Assembly: GCA_018241455.1 (NCBI GenBank)
Contig: JAFEDW010000142.1
Span: forward strand, 1 to 5,501
Reading direction: 5' to 3'
Length of the DNA: 5,501 nucleotides
DNA from: Pseudomonadota bacterium
Lineage (GTDB): Bacteria; Pseudomonadota; Gammaproteobacteria; Steroidobacterales; Steroidobacteraceae
The notes beneath the pieces are model-generated. The model made no database searches. It had not been told where the DNA came from and worked only from the letters and a program-made list of their open reading frames with translations. The translations under genes were made by a program, and so were the position numbers. This document shows positions 1 through 5,501 of this stretch, piece after piece (the first letter of the stretch is position 1; every line of letters begins with the position of its first letter).

Positions 1-1721
1 AAGGCCTGCAGCGGCTCGGCCGTGCGCTGATGCTGCCCATTGCGGTGCTCCCGGTGGCCGCGCTGCTGCTGCGGCTCGGCCAGCCCGACCTGCTGGACAT
101 CCACGTGCTGGCCGCGGCCGGCGATGCGATCTTCTCCAATCTCGGCATGGTGTTTGCGGTCGGTGTCGCCGTCGGCTTCGCGCGCGAGAACCACGGCGCC
201 GCGGGCCTCGCGAGCCTGGTGGGATTCCTCGTGGCCACGCACGCCGCCGAAGCGCTGCTCAACGTGCCGGCCACGGTGACCGCCGCATTGAGTGGCGCCG
301 CGGCTGACCTCGCCTCGTCGGCCTGGCGCACGCAGCAGATGAGCAAGCTCAGCATGCCGGTCGGCGTGCTGTCCGGACTCATCGCCGGCTTCACCTACAA
401 TCGCTATAGCGATATCCGCATGCCCAGCTATCTGGCGTTCTTCGGCGGACGACGCTTCGTGCCGATCGCCACCGGCTGCATCGGCCTGGTCGTGGGCCTG
501 GCTTTCGGGCTGGGTTGGCCGATGCTCTCGCGCGGCATGGACAACCTCAGCCACGCCATCGTCGGCGCGGGATCCTTCGGCCTGTTCGCCTACGGCGTGC
601 TGAACCGCGTGCTGATCGTCACCGGCCTGCACCACATCCTGAACAATCTGGTCTGGTTCCTGCTGGGCGACTACCACGGCGCCACCGGTGATCTGAAGCG
701 TTTCTTCGCCGGCGATCCCAGCGCCGGTGCGTTCATGAGTGGCTTCTTCCCGGTGATGATGTTCGGACTGCCCGGTGCGTGCCTGGCGATGTATCGCGCC
801 GCGCGCCCCGAGCGGCGCCGCGCCGTCGGCGGCCTGTTGCTGTCGATCGCATTGACCTCGTTCCTGACCGGCGTCACCGAGCCGATCGAATTCACGTTCA
901 TGTTCCTCGCGCCGGTGTTGTATGCGGTGCACGCAGTGCTGACAGGGCTTGCGATGGTGATCATGCATGCACTCGGCGTGCACCTGGGCTTCGGCTTTTC
1001 GGCCGGGTTGTTCGACTACGTGCTGAATTTCTCGCTCGCCACGCGGCCATTGTGGTTGTTGCCGATCGGCGCAGGATATTTCGCCCTCTACTATGGGCTG
1101 TTCAGTTACGGCATCGCGCGCTTCAACCTGGCAACGCCGGGGCGCGGCGCGGCCGAAGAGGCCGATGCCAAGGGCGAGGCCACGGCGGGGCATGGTGCCG
1201 TGGCGGCCGATCGGCCGGCGGCATTGGTGCGCGCGCTCGGTGGAGCAGCGAACCTGGCTTCCGTCGATGCCTGCACGACGCGCCTGCGCCTGGTGGTCGT
1301 CGATGGCACGCGAGTCGATGCGGCGGCGCTCGCGCAGCTTGGCGCATTGGGCGTCGTGCGGCCGTCATCGACGGCCGTGCAGGTCGTGCTGGGGCCGATT
1401 GCTGACCAGGTGGCCGGGGAAATCCGCGCGTACCTGCGCGATGGCGCGGCACCCGGATCAACGCCCGCGCCCGCATCGGTTGAATGGCCGGCGCTGCTCG
1501 CGGCCCTCGGCGGCGCCGGCAATGTCAGCGCGGTCGAAGCGCGGGCAGGGCGCCTGCTCATTCGCGTGCATCAACCTGCGCAGGTCGACGTGCAGGCGCT
1601 CGACGCACTGGTTGCGCGCGGCGTGGTCACCTCATCGGCCGGTACGATCCACGTGCTGCTCGGACCGCAAACCGCGGCCGTTGCGGCCGGACTACAGTCG
1701 GTCATCCGTCGTCCGACCTGA
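1..1721 (+). CDS. nagE: NagE-like PTS permease for N-acetylglucosamine, EIIC-EIIB plus degenerate EIIB (5' partial)
   Basis: Inner-membrane PTS permease that imports N-acetylglucosamine and phosphorylates it to GlcNAc-6-P. The frame is open to the left edge: codons from position 3 read GLQRLGRAL before the ATG at 30, matching the QRLGRAL near the start of E. coli NagE, so that ATG is internal and only a few N-terminal residues are missing. Numbering from the ATG at 30: the EIIC domain covers about 1-368, with many hydrophobic helices, a TGLHHILN motif at 198-205 and GVTEPIEF at 281-288. An Ala/Gly/Glu-rich linker follows. EIIB covers about 397-473 with the phosphorylation-site cysteine C415 in DACTTRLRL. 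A second EIIB-like domain, about 487-560, has Arg505 where the cysteine should be. E. coli NagE carries EIIA at its C-terminus; this protein has none, so phosphate must come from a separate EIIA. GlcNAc rather than glucose specificity is inferred from the close NagE resemblance. Confidence 0.93.
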   Translation, partial: GLQRLGRALMLPIAVLPVAALLLRLGQPDLLDIHVLAAAGDAIFSNLGMVFAVGVAVGFARENHGAAGLASLVGFLVATHAAEALLNVPATVTAALSGAAADLASSAWRTQQMSKLSMPVGVLSGLIAGFTYNRYSDIRMPSYLAFFGGRRFVPIATGCIGLVVGLAFGLGWPMLSRGMDNLSHAIVGAGSFGLFAYGVLNRVLIVTGLHHILNNLVWFLLGDYHGATGDLKRFFAGDPSAGAFMSGFFPVMMFGLPGACLAMYRAARPERRRAVGGLLLSIALTSFLTGVTEPIEFTFMFLAPVLYAVHAVLTGLAMVIMHALGVHLGFGFSAGLFDYVLNFSLATRPLWLLPIGAGYFALYYGLFSYGIARFNLATPGRGAAEEADAKGEATAGHGAVAADRPAALVRALGGAANLASVDACTTRLRLVVVDGTRVDAAALAQLGALGVVRPSSTAVQVVLGPIADQVAGEIRAYLRDGAAPGSTPAPASVEWPALLAALGGAGNVSAVEARAGRLLIRVHQPAQVDVQALDALVARGVVTSSAGTIHVLLGPQTAAVAAGLQSVIRRPT

Positions 1722-1722
1722 T

Positions 1723-1745
1723 CTCCGCGTCGGACCGCCGCGGAG
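1723..1745 (+). terminator. Stem-loop just after the PTS permease gene, possible weak terminator
   Basis: A perfect 7-bp inverted repeat, CTCCGCG (1723-1729) and CGCGGAG (1739-1745), flanks a 9-nt loop and begins one base after the stop codon of the permease gene. No T-run follows; the next bases are GC-rich, so it does not meet the usual criteria for intrinsic termination. It could protect the 3' end of the mRNA or assist Rho-dependent ending. An overlapping alternative pairing, GGACC (1732-1736) with GGTCC (1756-1760), is also possible. In sequence this GC-rich, some inverted repeats of this size are expected by chance. Confidence 0.3.
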
Positions 1746-1770
1746 CCCGGGCGACGGGTCCGCGCACCGC

Positions 1771-1799
1771 TTGACCTGTAACTTTAGTGGTATTATATT
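1771..1799 (+). promoter_or_regulatory. Sigma-70 promoter for the TonB-dependent receptor gene
   Basis: A -35 element TTGACC (1771-1776, five of six matches to TTGACA) and a -10 element TATATT (1794-1799, five of six to TATAAT) are separated by the optimal 17 bp. They lie in a conspicuous A/T-rich stretch, about 1779-1800, within otherwise very GC-rich DNA. Transcription would start near 1805-1807, giving a leader of about 110 nt before the receptor start codon. The receptor can therefore be transcribed independently of the PTS gene upstream, although read-through from that gene is not excluded. Confidence 0.75.
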
Positions 1800-1816
1800 G
1801 GCCCTTAACTGGTGTT
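1784..1816 (+). promoter_or_regulatory. Candidate operator overlapping the -10 and start site
   Basis: Two patterns overlap the promoter. First, an imperfect 25-bp symmetric element, TTA-N2-GG-N11-CC-N2-TAA (1784-1808), has its centre inside the -10 box. Second, TGGTATT (1788-1794) and TGGTGTT (1810-1816) form a direct repeat with starts 22 bp apart, about two helical turns. TGGT-type half-sites occur in operators of GntR/HutC-family GlcNAc regulators such as NagR and DasR, but neither pattern is a full match to a known site. The position suits repression by blocking RNA polymerase. No regulator gene is visible in the window, so this is a suggestion only. Confidence 0.3.
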
Positions 1817-1841
1817 GGACGGGGGTATGCGTCACCGCACC

Positions 1842-1856
1842 GGCCACAAATTGGCC
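1842..1856 (+). repeat. Short inverted repeat in the receptor leader
   Basis: GGCCA (1842-1846) and TGGCC (1852-1856) form a 5-bp stem around a 5-nt A/T-rich loop in the predicted 5' leader. Its right arm is part of ATTGGCC (1850-1856), which also occurs at 1797-1803 across the end of the -10 element, with starts 53 bp apart. It may be a small hairpin, part of a second regulator site, or chance. The rest of the leader shows no recognisable riboswitch. Confidence 0.2.
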
Positions 1857-1904
1857 ATCGCGCCGCGGCGCCTTGGCAACGGGACACGCGTACAAGGCAG
1901 CTGC

Positions 1905-1909
1905 AGGAG
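1905..1909 (+). promoter_or_regulatory. Ribosome binding site that fixes the receptor start
   Basis: AGGAG at 1905-1909 is followed by a 7-nt spacer and the ATG at 1917. This ATG opens a standard signal peptide. The frame extends upstream to a GTG at 1812, but those codons lack a comparable ribosome binding site and would place a charged, non-signal stretch ahead of the export signal. Confidence 0.85.
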
Positions 1910-1916
1910 TCATGCA

Positions 1917-4691
1917 ATGAATCGAATCACTTTCGCGGTCAAATCAGCCCTCGGACTCGCAATGCTCGCGCCGTCGGCCCTGGTATTTGCGCAGACCACA
2001 CCGGCCGCGCAGACAAGTGGCCTCGAGGAAGTGGTAGTTACTGGTATACGCCAGTCGGTGCAGCAGTCGCTCGAAGCGAAGCGCGCCGCCAACGAAGTGG
2101 TCGAGGTCGTGACGGCCGAAGACATCGGCAAGATGCCCGACAAGAATGTGGCGGATTCGCTCACCCGTGTCACCGGCGTGACCACCAGCTCGGCCAGCGC
2201 CAACGAAGGCGGCTTCGATGAGAACGACCGCGTCAGCATGCGCGGCACGAATCCCAGCCTTACGCAGACGCTGATCAACGGGCATGGCGTCGCAGCCGGC
2301 GACTGGTTCGTGCTGAACCAGGTCCAGCAGGTTGGCCGTAGCGTCAGTTACACGCTGCTGCCATCCGAACTCGTGAGCCAGGTGGTGGTGCACAAGAGTT
2401 CGCAGGCATCGCTCGTTGAAGGTGGTGTCGCAGGTTCGATCGATATCATCACGCGCAAGCCGCTCGACTTCAAAAACCCGCTGACCTTCCAGGCCGCGGC
2501 CGGCGTCGTGGATGCCAAGTTGCCCGCGAAGACCGACGGCCAGTACAACGCGCTGTTCAACTGGAAGAACGATGGCAACACCGTCGGCTTGCTGGTGCAG
2601 GGTTTCTGGGAATCGCGTCACCTGCGCCGCGATGGCGTGGAGCTGCTGGGATATGAACAGTTCGATCCCACCAGCGCGGTCGTGACCGCTCACCCGGATC
2701 TCGCCAACGTCTACTATCCGGCGCTGATCGGCGCGGCGTTCTTCGAGCAGAAGCGCGAGCGCAAGGGCGGCCTGATCGACCTGGAGTTCAAACCAAGCGA
2801 CGACGTCACCGTCGATCTGTCGGCTTTTGCCTCCAAGCTCGAGGCTGCGAACTACAACCGCAACTACCTCGTGTGGCTGACGCACTTCGTCAACCGCGGC
2901 TTCGGCCAGGGGCCCGATCCAGGCTACACGGTGACGAACGGAACGTTGACGCAGGCGAACTTCTCCGGCAATCCGGGCACCTTATACGGCGTGTATGACC
3001 AGATCTCGCGCCCTGACGAGAGCGCGACCTCCAACTTCGTCAACCTCGACGTGTCCTGGCGCAGCTCGGATGCGCTGACCTGGACCGGGCAGATCGGCAC
3101 TTCGCAGGGCGATGGCAAGACGCCGACGCAGGACGTGTCGGAAACCGATCCCGGTACCGGCATGGGCGCGGCCTATTCGCTGCACGGGATCAATTCCGGA
3201 CCCGACTTCAACTTGGGTGCGACCAACAACACGACGCCGTTCCCTGGCGGCGTGCCAGTCGACTTCAACTGGATCTTCGGCGCGCAGAACGTCGACGTGA
3301 AGGACAAGGAGACCTGGGCCAAGATCGACGGCGATTTCAAGGTCAGCGATGAGTCGTGGACCGACTTCAAGTTCGGCGCGCGCTACCAGTCGCACGAGCG
3401 TTCATCGCTCAACGCGCTGGCGCAGGGTCCGACCTTCTGGGCGGGCGGCGGTGCCGACAAGGCGAGCTATCCTTCGACCTGGTCCAATTATCCTTCGGAC
3501 TTCAATACCTTCGGCGGCTCGATCCCGACGAATATCTGGTTCTGGACGCCGGCCCAACTCGCCACCTACAACACACCGTGCTACCTGCCGCTCGTGTCGC
3601 CAGCGCCGCTGTGCACCACGGGACAGACGCAGCGCAATCCGACAGAGCGCGCCTACTACCAGTACTGGTTCGGCGTGAAGGAGAAGGACACGGCCATCTA
3701 CGGCCAGATGGACTTCAAGGGAACCCGCTGGGCGGCAAACGTCGGCGTACGCGTGGTGCGCACGCAGGAAGAGGCGACCACGTACACGCAAGTGCCGGCC
3801 AACTATCCGGGCGCGATCACCGGATCGCTGTTCGGTACGTTCGCCGGCATTCCGGTCGAGCACACCTACACCAACGTGCTCGAGAGCGCGAACCTGAAGG
3901 TGGACCTGCGGCCTGATCTCGTGGCGCGCTTTGCCGCCGCGAGCACGATGACGCGCGCCGACTACTCGGCGCTGGCGGGATTCACCGACCTGTCGCCGCC
4001 GGGCGCAGTCGGCGGCACCGGCACCGGCACGGGTGGCAACCCGGACCTGAAGCCGATCCTGTCCAACAACCTCGATGCGGGCCTGGAATGGTACTTCGCG
4101 AAGCGTTCGTTGTTGGCTGCGGGCCTGTTCTACATGGACCTGCAGAACTACGTGACCTACGGCTCGCAGACGCTGAATTATTTCACCATCGACAACCTGC
4201 ACCCGACGGGCGCGATGGTGCCGTATCAGTTGTCGGTGCCGGTCAACGCCACGGGCCGCGTGCAGGGCCTCGAGATGTCCTACCAGCAGGCGCTGGGCGA
4301 CAACTTCGGCGTGCAGGCGAATTACACCTATGCCGACGGCAAGCAGACCTCGTTGGTTACCAACGGCGACGATCGGCTCGTAGGCACGTCGAAGAATACC
4401 TACAACCTGAGCGGGTATTTCGAGAACGCGCACTTCAGCGCGCGCCTGACCTACACGTACCGCTCGGCGTTCTTCAGCGGCCTGGATCGCAACACGGCCT
4501 TCTCGCAGGATGCGATCGGTGACCTGGCGGCCTCGTTCGCTTACACGCTCAACGACCACCTGTCCTTCGCGTTGGACGGCCAGAACCTGAACAATCCGAC
4601 GCTGAAGTACTACGCGTTGAACACCGACCAGCCGCGCGCCTTCTACAAGAACGGCCAGCAGTACTACTTCACCGTGCGCTTCAAGATGTAG
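1917..4691 (+). CDS. TonB-dependent outer-membrane receptor, Xanthomonas/Caulobacter type, probably for a GlcNAc-containing sugar
   Basis: A 924-residue outer-membrane active transporter driven by TonB-ExbB-ExbD. Residues 1-25 form a signal peptide with likely cleavage after V-F-A (25/26). A TonB box, EEVVVTG, lies at 37-43, followed by the plug, about 45-185, with the typical opening of this subfamily (VTAEDIGKMPDKNVADSL), SMRGTNPSLTQTLINGHG and the plug-end motif GSIDIITRKPL at 173-183. The rest is a beta-barrel of alternating aromatic/polar strands, with NPDLKPILSNNLDAGLEWYF late in the barrel and a C-terminal strand ending YYFTVRFKM. Length is normal for the family. The mature protein has only two cysteines, C555 and C566, which may form a disulfide in a surface loop. 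The receptor has its own promoter, lies downstream of nagE and is followed by a halogenase-family gene. This context suggests uptake of GlcNAc or chito-oligosaccharides, but nothing in the protein sequence itself proves the ligand. Confidence 0.93.
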   Translation: MNRITFAVKSALGLAMLAPSALVFAQTTPAAQTSGLEEVVVTGIRQSVQQSLEAKRAANEVVEVVTAEDIGKMPDKNVADSLTRVTGVTTSSASANEGGFDENDRVSMRGTNPSLTQTLINGHGVAAGDWFVLNQVQQVGRSVSYTLLPSELVSQVVVHKSSQASLVEGGVAGSIDIITRKPLDFKNPLTFQAAAGVVDAKLPAKTDGQYNALFNWKNDGNTVGLLVQGFWESRHLRRDGVELLGYEQFDPTSAVVTAHPDLANVYYPALIGAAFFEQKRERKGGLIDLEFKPSDDVTVDLSAFASKLEAANYNRNYLVWLTHFVNRGFGQGPDPGYTVTNGTLTQANFSGNPGTLYGVYDQISRPDESATSNFVNLDVSWRSSDALTWTGQIGTSQGDGKTPTQDVSETDPGTGMGAAYSLHGINSGPDFNLGATNNTTPFPGGVPVDFNWIFGAQNVDVKDKETWAKIDGDFKVSDESWTDFKFGARYQSHERSSLNALAQGPTFWAGGGADKASYPSTWSNYPSDFNTFGGSIPTNIWFWTPAQLATYNTPCYLPLVSPAPLCTTGQTQRNPTERAYYQYWFGVKEKDTAIYGQMDFKGTRWAANVGVRVVRTQEEATTYTQVPANYPGAITGSLFGTFAGIPVEHTYTNVLESANLKVDLRPDLVARFAAASTMTRADYSALAGFTDLSPPGAVGGTGTGTGGNPDLKPILSNNLDAGLEWYFAKRSLLAAGLFYMDLQNYVTYGSQTLNYFTIDNLHPTGAMVPYQLSVPVNATGRVQGLEMSYQQALGDNFGVQANYTYADGKQTSLVTNGDDRLVGTSKNTYNLSGYFENAHFSARLTYTYRSAFFSGLDRNTAFSQDAIGDLAASFAYTLNDHLSFALDGQNLNNPTLKYYALNTDQPRAFYKNGQQYYFTVRFKM
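4014..4031 (+). repeat. Hexanucleotide tandem repeat inside the receptor gene
   Basis: Three head-to-tail copies of GGCAC(C/G) encode Gly-Thr-Gly-Thr-Gly-Thr, residues 700-705 of the receptor, followed by Gly-Gly-Asn. Copy changes would add or remove Gly-Thr pairs without shifting frame, so this is a possible site of length variation in a loop or turn before a late barrel strand. Three copies is short and may be of no consequence. Confidence 0.5.
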
Positions 4692-4699
4692 CGGCGGCT

Positions 4700-4743
4700 C
4701 TGGCCGCGCCGATCCTCCCCCGGTTCGGCGCGGCCAGTGATTT
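4700..4743 (+). terminator. Strong stem-loop after the receptor gene, likely terminator or attenuator
   Basis: A perfect 13-bp inverted repeat, CTGGCCGCGCCGA (4700-4712) and TCGGCGCGGCCAG (4725-4737), encloses a 12-nt loop and starts 8 nt after the receptor stop codon. Only a short TGATTT follows, so the U-run is weak. It probably ends or reduces transcription from the receptor promoter and stabilises the receptor mRNA 3' end. The next gene, on the same strand, has no obvious promoter of its own in the remaining gap, so partial read-through giving lower expression of that gene is plausible. Confidence 0.72.
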
Positions 4744-4786
4744 CGCGGCGGTGGAGCGCGCGGGCGGATCAGGGCATGCTAGCCAA

Positions 4787-5501
4787 GTGACCGCCACGCT
4801 CTACAACCAATCGTCGACAGTGCCAGACGCGCAGGCCGCTGCCGCGGCGCGCGGTCCCTGTCCGGTGCGCAGCGTCCTCATCGTCGGTGGCGGCACCGCC
4901 GGCTGGATGACCGCGCTGACGCTGGCACGCGCGCTCGAGGGACAGGGCGTCGCCATCACGGTGATCGAATCCCCTACGGTAGGCATCATCGGTGTCGGCG
5001 AAGGCTCCACGCCCTGGCTGCGCGGCTTCTTCGAGGACCTCGGCATCGAGGAGTCGGAATGGATGCCGGCCTGCGATGCCACGTACAAATGCGGCATCAC
5101 CTTCGAAGGCTGGTGCACCAAGCCGGGGTTCGAGAGCTACTTTCATCCGTTCGCGTCGATGCTCGACAACCTGACGATGACGCAGTTCGTGCACAACGTC
5201 GAGACGCGCGTCGGCGGCGCCGACGTGGAGGCGCACCCGGACCGGTTCTTCATCGCCGCGCGCCTGGCCGAGCGCCGCCTGGCGCCGAAGGCCGCGGCCA
5301 ACTTCCCGTTCGACATCTGGCACGGCTACCACTTCGATGCAACCTTGCTGGGGCAGTTCCTGCACCGCAAGGCGATCGGGCGCGGCGTGCGCCACCAGCT
5401 CGGCCACCTGACGCACGCTTCGACCGACGACGCGGGCGCGGTCACCGCCGTGCACACGCGCGAAGGCGAGCGGCTGACAGCCGACCTGTACGTCGACTGC
5501 A
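4787..5501 (+). CDS. Flavin-dependent (tryptophan) halogenase-family protein, 3' partial
   Basis: The N-terminal 238 residues of a cytoplasmic FADH2-dependent halogenase-family protein (PrnA/RebH-like), which family members use to oxidise chloride or bromide and halogenate an aromatic substrate. The frame is open to the window end. Numbering from GTG 4787: the FAD-binding Rossmann motif VGGGTAGWM begins at 33, GVGEGSTP is at 69-76, the lysine matching catalytic Lys79 of RebH is K101 in ATYK (67 residues after the first glycine of the motif, the same spacing as RebH), HFDA is at 182-185, and DLYVDC is at the cut end, just before the family's SGF. The WxWxIP signature would lie beyond the window. 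No ATG start fits; GTG 4787 is chosen because it gives the family-like MTAT opening and has AGGG 12 nt upstream, a weak site. GTGs at 4820 or 4865 are alternatives. Halogenase-family genes next to TonB receptors are common in Xanthomonas and Caulobacter relatives; their physiological substrates are mostly unknown. Confidence 0.88.
   Translation, partial: MTATLYNQSSTVPDAQAAAAARGPCPVRSVLIVGGGTAGWMTALTLARALEGQGVAITVIESPTVGIIGVGEGSTPWLRGFFEDLGIEESEWMPACDATYKCGITFEGWCTKPGFESYFHPFASMLDNLTMTQFVHNVETRVGGADVEAHPDRFFIAARLAERRLAPKAAANFPFDIWHGYHFDATLLGQFLHRKAIGRGVRHQLGHLTHASTDDAGAVTAVHTREGERLTADLYVDC

Noticed and set aside
1745..1752. GCCCGGGC palindrome between the PTS gene and the receptor promoter
   Set aside because: An 8-bp GC palindrome is common by chance in this composition and shows no paired or repeated context.
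1812..1916. N-terminal extension of the receptor from GTG 1812
   Set aside because: The ATG at 1917 has AGGAG at good spacing and opens a standard signal peptide; the extension would bury the signal peptide behind charged residues and begin almost at the predicted transcript start.
1944..2885. 313-codon open frame on the - strand over the receptor plug region
   Set aside because: No recognisable family features and overlaps the conserved plug codons on the + strand.
3402..4559. 385-codon open frame on the - strand inside the receptor gene
   Set aside because: Arg/Val-rich composition with no domain pattern, fully inside a convincing receptor gene; antisense shadow.
4769..5455. Long open frame on the - strand opposite the halogenase gene
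   Set aside because: Its translation is Arg/Val/Gly-rich without recognisable motifs, while the + strand frame carries clear FAD-binding and catalytic motifs. It is a shadow caused by GC-rich codon bias.
1..5501. tRNA, rRNA, CRISPR array, insertion sequence or prophage signals
   Set aside because: No cloverleaf-like segments, regularly spaced repeats, transposase frames or terminal inverted repeats were seen; the three genes and two short gaps account for the window.

Overview
The window looks like a piece of a carbohydrate-uptake locus from a GC-rich gammaproteobacterium, most likely of the Xanthomonadales/Lysobacterales (Xanthomonas, Lysobacter and Rhodanobacter relatives). The signs are the strong G/C bias at third codon positions, the TonB-dependent receptor of the Xanthomonas/Caulobacter type, and a receptor followed by a flavin-dependent halogenase-family gene, an arrangement typical of sugar loci in these bacteria. 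The genus cannot be fixed from this sequence alone.

Three genes lie on the + strand. (1) Positions 1-1721 hold the 3' part, nearly the whole gene, of a NagE-like PTS permease for N-acetylglucosamine. It has an EIIC membrane domain, a normal EIIB domain with its phosphorylatable cysteine, and a second EIIB-like domain that has lost that cysteine. (2) After a 195-bp gap with a good sigma-70 promoter (TTGACC, 17 bp, TATATT) in an A/T-rich island, positions 1917-4691 encode a 924-residue TonB-dependent outer-membrane receptor with signal peptide, TonB box, plug and barrel. (3) After a 95-bp gap holding a perfect 13-bp stem-loop, a flavin-dependent (tryptophan) halogenase-family gene starts, probably at a GTG at 4787, and runs off the window end.

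The working model is that the receptor takes GlcNAc or chito-oligosaccharides across the outer membrane and the PTS permease takes GlcNAc across the inner membrane and phosphorylates it. The substrate of the receptor is inferred only from its neighbour. The halogenase-like protein has no known role in sugar uptake and is the most open question here. The permease has no EIIA domain, so EIIA, HPr and EI must be encoded elsewhere, perhaps just upstream. No RNA gene, CRISPR array, insertion sequence or frameshift was seen.
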